Shown: piece by piece, positions 6,491-13,732 of the stretch | Numbering within the stretch: the stretch's first letter is position 1 | Layout of the letters: each line of letters starts with the position of its first letter | From: Oscillospiraceae bacterium | GTDB lineage: Bacteria; Bacillota; Clostridia; Oscillospirales; Oscillospiraceae | DNA length: 64,000 nucleotides | Assembly: GCA_015067615.1 (NCBI GenBank) | Contig: SVMD01000003.1 | Location: forward strand, 124,001 to 188,000 | Direction: 5' to 3' | Made by a program: the position numbers and the translations under genes | The notes under the pieces: model-generated | Told to the model about the DNA's origin: nothing | Database searches by the model: none | Seen by the model: only the letters and a program-made list of their open reading frames with translations

Positions 6491-8788
6491 TTATACAAGT
6501 AGTTTTTGATTTTTCTGTCTGCTGACAAGTGCCGCCTGCCCGATCTCCTTGCGCTTTTCCTCCAAGAGCACCGGTTCATCTTCAAATACTACTTCAAAGA
6601 TTGCCATGGCTCTTTGGTGATGAAGTTGTGCCTGGGCCGCATCACCCTTTACCACGCAAACACTTCCCATTACCTGCTGAATCAAACCATAATCCAGGCA
6701 TTGATCGGAATTGAGTTCTTTCACCGTCCTCGCCAGTTTCAGCAGCGCAGAGTAGGCCCGTTGGAGTTCACCCAAATCGGTAATCAATGCTGCGTAATTG
6801 CAGATCTGGGTCACACTGTCATGGTAGCCGGTTAAATTGTATTCTTCCAGCAGCTGCACACCCTGTTCCATGTACAGTTTGGCAAGATCCATGCGTCCAG
6901 CTTTATGATACAGCGCCCCCAAATTTGCGTGAAGATTTGCCGCAAGATGGGCATTGCCAGAATGGACCTCACCCAGCACCCGTATTGCTTCCTCCACCCA
7001 TTCAATTTGCTTTTTCGTGTTCTTCTCCAATACCGCACGGGCATCCAGCAGACAGGCACGGTCAGCAGATGTGCCAACGGAATCATCGGACAGGATCGTT
7101 GTCATTTCCTCGATGATTGCCTGCATACCGGCTTCATAGCGGTACTTGTCCATATACTGGAACACATTCTCCAGAAACAGCAGATACCTGGGAATATCGT
7201 CCTTGCGGATCGTTGTGATGATACTTTCAACAGTGTGGAACACCTGCTTGTTATTCATAAAATCCAAACCGTGCATCAGGCTGATTTCCTGCAAGCTGTC
7301 CAGCAGTACAGAACAGTTGCGGACAGAGGGTTTCAGTTCTTCCACCGCTACCTCCCGAATCATGGGGTGCAGCAGAATCTCCCGGTTGTTCTTAGGATGA
7401 ATGAAGCCCATTTCCATCAAATCGTTGATGGTATTCATGTTCTGCTGATTCATCCATGCCGCAAACCGTCTGGAGGCAATACCATTGGCAGGAATAAGGG
7501 TCATACAGCGCATAATCTCCTGTTCGCCGCCTGCGAGCTTATAGAAAGAAAACAGACTATGAATATGGTCATAATAGGTAGCTTTCCTGTTTCTGCCGTC
7601 CTTGGTAGTGCCGATTTTATCGTCCGTATCCAGGGCGGCTTTTTCCTTTTGGAGCTTTGTCAGCAACGCCTTAGGTTTCAGCAAGCCGTTTGCCAGCAGC
7701 CTTGCTGCCAGTTCCACGGCAAAGGTATGTCCATGAAGCAAGTCAATAATCGCTTTGATCTCATCCTGCTTTCTCTCTGCTTCCGGGAAGAACTTACCCA
7801 CCAACTCCAACAGGGTGTCCGGGTTCAGTTCGCCCGCCTCAAGCGAAATGTGGTTTTCATATCGGCTGCGGGTGGTGAATAGAATTCTGCAACGGTACTT
7901 CAGCATCACATCCAGGAATTGATCCTGGGATGCGGTGGCATTGAAGTTGTCCATGATTAGCAGAGTATCTTCCCGCAGACTGCGGAGAAAACGGTTATGC
8001 CGCTTGAACCGGGCATCGTCACTCTCGTCCGGCATATCGTCTGCAAAGTCCAGATCAATCACGGCTTGCTTCAGATCGCCGGGATAATTTACATAGATGA
8101 CATTGGTGTATTCCTTGCCATATTGCTTTGCATAAGCCTTGGCAAGCTCGCTTTTACCGATACCGGGAATACCATGCAGAAACACCTTGCTGTGATCCAC
8201 CAGCAGGGCATGAAGCAGTTCCAGTTCCTGTCCCCGCCCAAGGAACCACCGGCAGGGTCTGGGGATGTCGGTATCGAAAATATAGTCCACAACAGCCGGG
8301 GAGAGATTGCCCGGTGTCAGAAGCTGCTTCTTCCGTACATCACGCTTCTCAAAACGAAGCTGCATTGCAAGACAGAGGATTTCCATTATGAAAATTGCTT
8401 CATCGTTTTCATCCTCAAATGTGTATCCGTCTGTCAGTTCCATCTTCTTTTGTGGGGACACGTTGGGAGCCTGCAGCACAAGGTCATACAGTTCCTGGGC
8501 TGCCATGGCACTATCGGGCATCATCGGCAGCAGCATATTTTTAATGCGGCTAACCAGTTTCCTTTGATTGAAGCTGTCCTGGTAGAAGCTGATAATATTG
8601 GGACTTAGCCTTGCCAAGCCATTGATCCACCGGCACACCTGTCCCTGGTCAAATTCTATCGCAGACTGCGGCTGCAAATTCACATCCAAAAAGAGCGAGT
8701 GCAAAAAATCCGCCTGATTGCCAAAGTTTTCATCCGGGATATTCCGCCGCAGCACCGCCATCACCGATGCAAAGTCCAGTCGTTCCAT
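6491..8788 (-). CDS. STAND NTPase: NB-ARC-like ATPase with TPR-like C-terminus
   Basis: A 765-residue STAND-type signalling ATPase. Residues 1-175 are an unrecognised helical N-terminus containing QGQVCRWINGLARLSP. Residues about 180-400 are the NTPase: Walker A GIPGIGKS at 206-213, Walker B LLIMD at 276-280, and an ILFTTRSR sensor. A winged-helix-like region follows (about 430-510), and residues about 540-740 are helical repeats with TPR-like spacing (LHANLGALYHKAGRMDLAK). Such proteins sense a trigger through the repeats and oligomerise; many act in defence or regulation. No known nuclease, TIR or protease effector domain is visible, so the output is unknown. RBS AAGGGAG precedes ATG 8788. 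The gene stands alone and is flanked by inverted iteron-like arrays. Confidence 0.88.
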   Translation of the reverse strand: MERLDFASVMAVLRRNIPDENFGNQADFLHSLFLDVNLQPQSAIEFDQGQVCRWINGLARLSPNIISFYQDSFNQRKLVSRIKNMLLPMMPDSAMAAQELYDLVLQAPNVSPQKKMELTDGYTFEDENDEAIFIMEILCLAMQLRFEKRDVRKKQLLTPGNLSPAVVDYIFDTDIPRPCRWFLGRGQELELLHALLVDHSKVFLHGIPGIGKSELAKAYAKQYGKEYTNVIYVNYPGDLKQAVIDLDFADDMPDESDDARFKRHNRFLRSLREDTLLIMDNFNATASQDQFLDVMLKYRCRILFTTRSRYENHISLEAGELNPDTLLELVGKFFPEAERKQDEIKAIIDLLHGHTFAVELAARLLANGLLKPKALLTKLQKEKAALDTDDKIGTTKDGRNRKATYYDHIHSLFSFYKLAGGEQEIMRCMTLIPANGIASRRFAAWMNQQNMNTINDLMEMGFIHPKNNREILLHPMIREVAVEELKPSVRNCSVLLDSLQEISLMHGLDFMNNKQVFHTVESIITTIRKDDIPRYLLFLENVFQYMDKYRYEAGMQAIIEEMTTILSDDSVGTSADRACLLDARAVLEKNTKKQIEWVEEAIRVLGEVHSGNAHLAANLHANLGALYHKAGRMDLAKLYMEQGVQLLEEYNLTGYHDSVTQICNYAALITDLGELQRAYSALLKLARTVKELNSDQCLDYGLIQQVMGSVCVVKGDAAQAQLHHQRAMAIFEVVFEDEPVLLEEKRKEIGQAALVSRQKNQKLLV

Positions 8789-8918
8789 CTTTTCACTCCC
8801 TTCATTCTCAAAAGAACTTTATATGATTTCATTATACATTATCTTACAGGAAATGTGTAAACAAATTGCGAACATACATTCGATATTTTTCGACAAAAAA
8901 CAGTCCAAACTTTTTTAG

Positions 8919-8956
8919 GTCAATTTACTCAATTTCCGCTCAATCTGCGTTCAATG
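8919..8956 (-). repeat. Iteron-like array, right of STAND gene (inverted copy)
   Basis: On the minus strand this reads ATTGAACGCAG, ATTGAGCGGAA, ATTGAGTAA, TTGAC, which is the same phased pattern as 6415-6443 in the opposite orientation. It lies about 130-170 bases upstream of the STAND start, so it could also be a regulatory array for that gene. Confidence 0.6.
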
Positions 8957-9079
8957 CAAAATCCTTTGATCTTTTATAGAATATCATCACAGGGAGGCGA
9001 TAGCAAAGCCTGCTCTCCTCCCTCCGCATGATCCCGCCAGAAATTGGCAACACTATAAACAAGTTTGGAGGTGGACGTT

Positions 9080-9250
9080 ATGGCTGAGTGTACCAATGAG
9101 GAAAACGAAGTAAAAAAGCGGTGCGTTGTCGAGAAAATGTGGCTGAATTACTTCAACAATTCTCTTCTGGAAAAAGGGCTCATTACCGAGGCCCAGCATC
9201 GGAAAATGAAAATCCAAATCAACAGCCGTAAGGCGTCTGCTTTGGAATAA
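9080..9250 (+). CDS. Small helical protein upstream of serine recombinase
   Basis: A 56-residue charged protein (WLNYFNNSLLEKGLITEAQH is the core), starting at ATG 9080 behind a TTTGGAGGTGG ribosome site. I recall small proteins of this pattern directly before large serine recombinases in clostridial elements, but know no tested function. The position makes a recombination directionality factor or other recombinase partner plausible; this is a guess from context. A long hairpin follows its stop. Confidence 0.75.
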   Translation: MAECTNEENEVKKRCVVEKMWLNYFNNSLLEKGLITEAQHRKMKIQINSRKASALE

Positions 9251-9295
9251 TCAAAGGACTGGAGTTGCATCAAATGCTTCTCCGGTTCTTTGATT
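9249..9295 (+). terminator. Hairpin between small ORF and recombinase
   Basis: A 16-bp imperfect stem (AATCAAAG-GAC-TGGAG with CTCCG-GTT-CTTTGATT), loop about 15 bases, overlaps the stop codon of the small gene and is followed by TTG. It probably partly terminates or processes the mRNA before the recombinase. Confidence 0.6.
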
Positions 9296-9380
9296 TTGTA
9301 GATTATTCTTGCTTTTTTCGTCTTTTTATTATATAATATCAATAGTGATGATACAACGAATATTAAAGGAGAAAGCAAAT

Positions 9381-11051
9381 ATGGATATTCACTCTGTAAG
9401 ACTCTTGCTCAAAACCAGATCCATATATGATATATCTCTCCGGGTTACTTACTACGCCCGTGTTTCTTCTGAAAGCGATGAGCAGTTGAACTCTCTCGGC
9501 AATCAGATCACATACTATGAGGATCTTATCAAGCGAAACAAGAACTGGACTTTTGTTCCCGGCTATATCGACGAAGGTCTGTCCGGTATCTCCACAAAAA
9601 AGCGTGAGAATTTTAACCGGATGATCGAGGATGCTCGTGATGACAAATTTGACCTTGTGATCACCAAGGAGATCTCCCGTTTTGCCCGTAATACATTGGA
9701 CTCCATTCAATTTACCCGTCAGCTCCTGAATTGCGGTGTGGGTGTTTTCTTCCAGAACGATAACATCAACACTTTGGACGAGGATTCCGAACTTCGCCTT
9801 TCCATCATGTCCTCCATTGCTCAGGACGAGCTTCGTAAGCTGAGTAGCCGTGTAAAATTCGGCCATCAGCAGGCCATCAAAGATAGCGTGGTACTTGGCA
9901 ATAGCCGGATCTTCGGCTATGTAAAGGATGGTGGCAGGCTGGTCATTGACGAAACCGAAGCAGCCATGGTACGGGAACTGTTTGAACTGTATGCCACTGA
10001 CGAATACAGCATGAAGCAGATTGAAAACATCTTCTGGGAGAAGGGCTACCGTAATCACAATGGCAAAAAAATTGCCCACACCACCATGTCCAACATGATC
10101 GCCAATCCCAAGTACAAAGGCTATTATGTGGGCAACAAGGTGAAGGTCATTGATATGTTCACCAAAAAGCAAAAATTCCTCCCTCCGGAGGAATGGGTGA
10201 TGTTTAAGGATGAAACCGGAGAAATCGTTCCCGCCATTGTTTCCGAGGAGCTATGGGATCAAGCAAATGCCATTTTGAAACGGCGCAGCGATGATGTAAA
10301 ATCCCGGCAGGGCATCTGCAATCACGCCAATCTGCTCACCGGCAAGCTCTACTGTACCTGCTGCGGTGCTGCATATTACCGCAGAGAATCCAAAGACAAG
10401 CAGGGCAACAAAAACAGCCGCTGGGTATGCTCCGGTAAAATCAAAAACGGTGCTGATTCCTGCCCCTCCTTCGCTATCTACGAGGAAGAAATCAAACCCC
10501 TGATTTTGGATGTAGCACGGGATACAAAGGTAAACACTGAGGCACTGATTGAAGAATATGTGCAGCGGTTCCAGGCTTTGGATGCCAGCAATGAAATACC
10601 CAAGCAAATTGAGCAGCAGAAAAGCCGCAGAGAATTGGCACTAAAGAAAAAATCCAAGCTGCTGGAATACAATGTAACCGGCGCAATTTCTGATGCAGAC
10701 TTCATTACCATGAACAAGCAGTGTGCCGCCGAGATTGCCGACGCAGAAGCACAGATCATCGAACTGGAGCAGCAACTTTACTCCAAGGAGGAATTCCGCA
10801 AGCAGATCGATGCATTGAAAGCAACCATGCGAGCATTGGAGCAAGCTGCAGCAACCGGTGCCATCACTCCGGAGTTTATTAACGAATATATAGACAAAAT
10901 CTTCGTAACACCGGAAAGCGAGTCTTGTTTGCGCCTGGATATTAAGATTTTCACCGGTGAAAGCACCCACAGATACTTTGAAAAACTCGTTGGTCGTACG
11001 GGTCACATGAATAAGAAGATGATCGAGGCTTACGAGCAGGGCCTGCAGTAA
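9381..11051 (+). CDS. Large serine recombinase (integrase of the element)
   Basis: A 556-residue large serine recombinase that should integrate and excise the element. Residues about 20-170 are the resolvase domain, with catalytic Ser29 in YARVS and the ISRFARN helix. Residues about 180-290 are the recombinase domain (GYVKDGGRLVIDETEA, MSNMIANPKYKGYYVGNK). A zinc ribbon follows (CTCCGAAYYR...WVCSG...CPS, about 335-380), then a long coiled coil and a C-terminal tail. ATG 9381 has an AAAGGAGAAAG site and is chosen over 9309, whose extra residues look non-coding. Its stop lies 14 bases before a terminator, after which chromosomal-type genes begin, so it marks the right end of the element. Confidence 0.95.
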   Translation: MDIHSVRLLLKTRSIYDISLRVTYYARVSSESDEQLNSLGNQITYYEDLIKRNKNWTFVPGYIDEGLSGISTKKRENFNRMIEDARDDKFDLVITKEISRFARNTLDSIQFTRQLLNCGVGVFFQNDNINTLDEDSELRLSIMSSIAQDELRKLSSRVKFGHQQAIKDSVVLGNSRIFGYVKDGGRLVIDETEAAMVRELFELYATDEYSMKQIENIFWEKGYRNHNGKKIAHTTMSNMIANPKYKGYYVGNKVKVIDMFTKKQKFLPPEEWVMFKDETGEIVPAIVSEELWDQANAILKRRSDDVKSRQGICNHANLLTGKLYCTCCGAAYYRRESKDKQGNKNSRWVCSGKIKNGADSCPSFAIYEEEIKPLILDVARDTKVNTEALIEEYVQRFQALDASNEIPKQIEQQKSRRELALKKKSKLLEYNVTGAISDADFITMNKQCAAEIADAEAQIIELEQQLYSKEEFRKQIDALKATMRALEQAAATGAITPEFINEYIDKIFVTPESESCLRLDIKIFTGESTHRYFEKLVGRTGHMNKKMIEAYEQGLQ

Positions 11052-11064
11052 GGGAAAACGGCTG

Positions 11065-11090
11065 TGCCGGGCATCTTAGGATGCCCGGCA
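11065..11090 (+). terminator. Terminator after serine recombinase
   Basis: A perfect 11-bp stem (TGCCGGGCATC / GATGCCCGGCA) with a 4-base loop, followed by a weak TTCTGCTT tract. Confidence 0.75.
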
Positions 11091-11153
11091 TTCTGCTTAC
11101 TTAGAAGTTTTTCCGCTGAAATGTGAGAAAATCACAGAGATTGGGAAAAAGTA

Positions 11154-11162
11154 TGCTATAAT
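11154..11162 (+). promoter_or_regulatory. Extended -10 promoter of rhodanese gene
   Basis: TGCTATAAT, an extended -10, lies 28 bases before the rhodanese ATG. No strong -35 is visible at 17 bases, which is usual for extended -10 promoters. Confidence 0.6.
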
Positions 11163-11190
11163 GAAATAAAAAAGAAATGAGGTCTTGATT

Positions 11191-11511
11191 ATGAAATTGT
11201 TTGGTTTTCTTTCTTCTTCCGATATCCATCAGGATGTGGAGCAGTTCCGCTCTACGCCCGGCGCCCTGCTTCTGGACGTCCGGGGCACCGATGAATATGC
11301 CGAGGGCCACATCCCCGGCGCTGTGAACATCCCCCTGCAGGTACTGCCCACGAAGAAGGGCCTGCCGGAGGATCTGGACACCCCCATCTTCGCCTACTGC
11401 CGCTCCGGCGGCCGCAGCCGCCGGGCTGCAGCGTTCCTGGAAAAGATCGGCTACCGGAATGTGAAGAACATCGGTGGCATCATGAACTGGAACGGCGAGA
11501 TCGAGAAATAA
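11191..11511 (+). CDS. Rhodanese-like sulfurtransferase domain protein
   Basis: A 106-residue single-domain rhodanese. The CRSGGRS active-site loop starts at Cys70, and the LLDVRGTDEYAEGHIPGAVNIP segment (residues about 28-49) is the usual second family motif. It likely carries persulfide sulfur in the cytoplasm; the acceptor is unknown. ATG 11191 is preferred to TTG 11185 for its spacing to GAGG. It is a monocistronic gene between its own promoter and a terminator, and is the first gene with clearly chromosomal, GC-rich codon use to the right of the mobile element. Confidence 0.92.
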   Translation: MKLFGFLSSSDIHQDVEQFRSTPGALLLDVRGTDEYAEGHIPGAVNIPLQVLPTKKGLPEDLDTPIFAYCRSGGRSRRAAAFLEKIGYRNVKNIGGIMNWNGEIEK

Positions 11512-11520
11512 GCAAAAGCA

Positions 11521-11551
11521 GCGCACCCTAAAACAGGGTGCGCTATTTTTT
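11521..11551 (+). terminator. Terminator after rhodanese gene
   Basis: A 9-bp stem (GCGCACCCT / AGGGTGCGC) with a 5-base loop is followed by TATTTTTT. It lies between convergent genes and could also help end the lipoprotein transcript. Confidence 0.85.
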
Positions 11552-11922
11552 CAGCTCCATTCCTCGTTGAAGACCAGCTCGCCGCCGACGGGGAGCTGAA
11601 AGGGATTCTCCCCGGTGCAGTCGGTGAGGATCAGGGTATCCTCATTCTGAATCCGGAATACATAGGTGGTGGGCGGGGTTTCCACCAGGATCCGGGTTCC
11701 GTCCACGGTGACGGTACCGGTTTCCGCATAGGACATGGCCATACCGCCGCTGAGGTGGGCGGAATTGTTTTCCAGGTTCAGATACAGATAGGGCGTCATG
11801 ATCTCTTCCCCGTCTGATTTCAGGAAGTAACAGCCGGTGCGGATCTCCGCATCCGCGTCCGCACATCCGGCAGCGGTAAACACCAGAAGCAGGCAAAGCA
11901 GCCAGGCACAAAGTCGTTTCAT
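11551..11922 (-). CDS. Predicted lipoprotein of unknown function
   Basis: A 123-residue secreted lipoprotein. A basic start (MKRLC), a hydrophobic stretch and the lipobox FTAAGC end at about residue 20. The mature part is short and beta-rich (SDGEEIMTPYLYLNLE, TVDGTRILVETPPTTYVFRI). No family is recognised. ATG 11922 is chosen because it gives the signal peptide directly and has an AAGGGA site; the longer frame at 11946 overlaps the upstream kinase. It sits 16 bases after the kinase stop and is probably co-transcribed with it. Confidence 0.75.
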   Translation of the reverse strand: MKRLCAWLLCLLLVFTAAGCADADAEIRTGCYFLKSDGEEIMTPYLYLNLENNSAHLSGGMAMSYAETGTVTVDGTRILVETPPTTYVFRIQNEDTLILTDCTGENPFQLPVGGELVFNEEWS

Positions 11923-11938
11923 AAAGTCCCTTCTTTCA

Positions 11939-12487
11939 TTATTCAAACAACGCGTCCGGAAGCAGCTTATTTTGTCGGATCACGCTGCGTATCCATGCGA
12001 TATTCTCCGCAACAGGCTTCGTTCCATCCACCCGGATCACCGGGCAGCGCAGGCATGGAAGCCACCGCTCCACCAGATCCTCCGGCCGGGATTCCACCAG
12101 CCGGAAAAACTGTTCCTCCTGCAAATATACATCCCCACCGGGCATCATTCTGTCCCCGAATTTTTGATGGGAACGACTTCGCACCCGCCGCAATCGTATT
12201 TCCCGCGGAACCTCGATCAGAATAACCAGATCATAGCAGGGGAGAATTTCCTCACCATAATCTCCCTTCACTGCCGCAAAAACGAAATCCGGGTGCTTTC
12301 GTACTTCCTCCATCAGCAGCCCGATCACCGTTTCCCGGGACCGGGGATTGGAATAGGGAGCGTCTGCCCGGGGCCTTTCAAAAAACAGGTCCTCATTGTC
12401 AATAAAATGACAGCCCAGTTCCCGGGCAAGGGCCCTGCCAAGGGTGCTTTTTCCGCAGCCGTTGAGGCCGCATACCAGGATTCCCAT
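11939..12487 (-). CDS. P-loop nucleoside/shikimate-kinase-like protein
   Basis: A 182-residue P-loop kinase-like protein. Walker A is GLNGCGKST at residues 7-15, and a LID-like arginine segment (REIRLRRVRSRS) lies near residue 105. The LVILIEVP strand resembles the nucleoside-monophosphate/shikimate kinase fold. Substrate cannot be predicted. A FIDNEDLFF segment at residues about 28-36 resembles the substrate-binding acidic motif of small-molecule kinases. It is the first gene of a two-gene run with the lipoprotein. Confidence 0.8.
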   Translation of the reverse strand: MGILVCGLNGCGKSTLGRALARELGCHFIDNEDLFFERPRADAPYSNPRSRETVIGLLMEEVRKHPDFVFAAVKGDYGEEILPCYDLVILIEVPREIRLRRVRSRSHQKFGDRMMPGGDVYLQEEQFFRLVESRPEDLVERWLPCLRCPVIRVDGTKPVAENIAWIRSVIRQNKLLPDALFE

Positions 12488-12544
12488 ACCATCACCTCTT
12501 CTTGTATTGTATCATCCATTCGGCCATGTGACAAGACGGCAACG

Positions 12545-12670
12545 GCATCTGGACTCGTTAATATCATTGTGTCGCTCGGTCAAGCCCCCGCGAGAAGCGC
12601 TGAGTGCACGCTGCCTTTACATGGGTTCGAGTCCGGGCGGCACCAAAAAAGAAAGGCCCGAAGGCCTTGC
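12545..12670 (+). ncRNA. Putative structured RNA unit 1 with tRNA-3'-end-like terminus
   Basis: First of two diverged tandem units of about 125-140 bases. The closing stem is GGACTCG (12551-12557) with CGAGTCC (12628-12634). Inside is a loop GTCAAGCC flanked by partly pairing arms. The unit ends GGCGGCACCA followed by a small AAGGCC/GGCCTT hairpin. It could be a small RNA, a tRNA-derived repeat, or the decayed footprint of an insertion. Not a functional tRNA, since the T-arm cannot pair. Confidence 0.4.
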
Positions 12671-12684
12671 TCATTTCCCGATTT

Positions 12685-12827
12685 CGGCATCCGGACTCGA
12701 TAGAATCATGGAGTGGTTTCCGTCAAGCCGGAAACCAGCAACGCTCCACCGGAGCGTTGCATTTAGATCGTTCGAGTCCGCTTACTTTTCGGCACCAAAA
12801 AAGAGAGGCCCGAAGGCCTCTCTTTTT
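12685..12827 (+). ncRNA. Putative structured RNA unit 2 with terminator
   Basis: The better preserved second unit. Closing stem CGGACTCGA/TCGAGTCCG (9 bp); hairpin GGTTTCC-GTCAAGCC-GGAAACC; then a 10-bp hairpin GCAACGCTCC-ACC-GGAGCGTTGC; end CGGCACCA; then a strong terminator with TCTCTTTTTT. Loop GTCAAGCC is identical in unit 1 while the stem around it differs in sequence, which suggests a conserved fold. The known tRNA-Leu lies convergently just after it. Confidence 0.45.
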
Positions 12828-12834
12828 TGGTGCC
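12791..12834. terminator. Bidirectional terminator shared with tRNA-Leu
   Basis: A perfect 44-base palindrome: 20-bp arms around CGAA, including A6 and T6 runs and GGCACC/GGTGCC ends. One arm contains the encoded CCA end of tRNA-Leu on the minus strand. It can terminate both the tRNA and the plus-strand unit. Confidence 0.8.
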
Positions 12835-12914
12835 GGCAACCGGACTCGAACCGGTACGCTTTTTACGGCGAGGGATTTTAAGTCCCTTGTGTCTACCGAT
12901 TTCACCATGCCGGC
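12828..12914 (-). tRNA. tRNA-Leu (anticodon TAA)
   Basis: An 87-base class II tRNA read on the minus strand. It starts GCCGGCATGGTGAAATCGGT, has the anticodon loop CTTAAAA (TAA) in a GGGA/TCCC stem, a long variable arm, the T-loop GGTTCGAGTCCGG, and an encoded CCA end. The 7-bp acceptor pairs fully (GCCGGCA/TGCCGGC). Confidence 0.97.
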
Positions 12915-12961
12915 GTTGGTAACTGAAATATATTACCACATTTTTATTTCTTAGTCAAGTC

Positions 12962-13537
12962 TCAGAGCTGATCCAGATTCAGCTGGAAGGCACCCAGGCT
13001 GAAGTTCAGGAACCAGTCCAGCTCCGGCCGGTTCATGGTTTTCATGGCGTCCCAGGTCTGCCGGGCGGCGGAGTCGAACTCGGTGTTGCCCGCCTTCTGC
13101 TCCTCCAGGCACTTAATGTGGGCAGAGAGCTTGTCCGCGGCCTTCACGATGGGCTCCAACTCCGGGTCTGCTTCCAGCACATCGGACTCGTAGCATTTGC
13201 GAAGCTCAGGAGGCAGCATATCCAGCAGCCGGTTTCCCGCGATCCGCTCCACTTCCTTGTAGGCAGTCTTGATCTCGGGATTGTAGTACTTGATGGGGGT
13301 GGGCAGGTCGCCGGTGAGGATCTCGGAGGCGTCGTGGTACAGTGCCGCCACCGCGCAGCGGTCCGGGTCCGGACCCTCCAGATGCAGAATCTCCCGGCGG
13401 ATCAAGGCCAGGGCATGGGCCAGCACGGCGGTCATATAGGAATGCTCGGAGAGGGTCTCCGAAAAGCTGTTGCGCATCAGTCCCCAGCGGGTGATGTAGC
13501 GCATCCGGCCCAGAAGGGCATAAAATTCATTTGCCAT
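12962..13537 (-). CDS. yfbR: YfbR-type 5'-deoxynucleotidase (HD domain)
   Basis: A 191-residue HD-superfamily phosphohydrolase of the YfbR family, which removes 5'-phosphate from deoxynucleoside monophosphates. Motifs are SEHSYMTAVLAH (first His), YHDASEILTGDLPTPIKYYN (HD and the family's GDxxTPxK motif) and VKAADKLSAHIKC (final Asp). Length matches the family. ATG 13537 has an AAGGAGAAATAT site. It stands alone between tRNA-Leu and a MITE-like repeat. Confidence 0.9.
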   Translation of the reverse strand: MANEFYALLGRMRYITRWGLMRNSFSETLSEHSYMTAVLAHALALIRREILHLEGPDPDRCAVAALYHDASEILTGDLPTPIKYYNPEIKTAYKEVERIAGNRLLDMLPPELRKCYESDVLEADPELEPIVKAADKLSAHIKCLEEQKAGNTEFDSAARQTWDAMKTMNRPELDWFLNFSLGAFQLNLDQL

Positions 13538-13592
13538 ATATTTCTCCTTGCTGGCATTATTTACAGTTCTGTGTCCCAGCTTTCGTTAATGC

Positions 13593-13699
13593 TGTAGGGG
13601 CGATCATTGATCGCCCGGCAGTACAATGTTACCATTTCGCCAGCAATTTCAGCGAATTCGTACTGCCTGCTGCGCGGGCGCTCACTGAGCGCCCCTACA
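13593..13699. repeat. MITE-like inverted-repeat element
   Basis: A 107-base element with terminal inverted repeats TGTAGGGGCG...CGCCCCTACA. Each end carries a second hairpin (GGGCGATCATTGATCGCCC at left, GGGCGCTCACTGAGCGCCC at right). It has no coding capacity. It lies between yfbR and the HAD phosphatase gene and differs in ends and core from the other repeat families in the window. Confidence 0.8.
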
Positions 13700-13732
13700 T
13701 TCAGGCCATTTCATTGCACTGCAAACGATTAT

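Noticed and set aside
12604-12954. Plus-strand frame over the RNA-like units and tRNA-Leu (ends in AGNRTRTGT-type sequence)
   Set aside because: This peptide comes from translating an antisense tRNA and terminator, a common false gene call.
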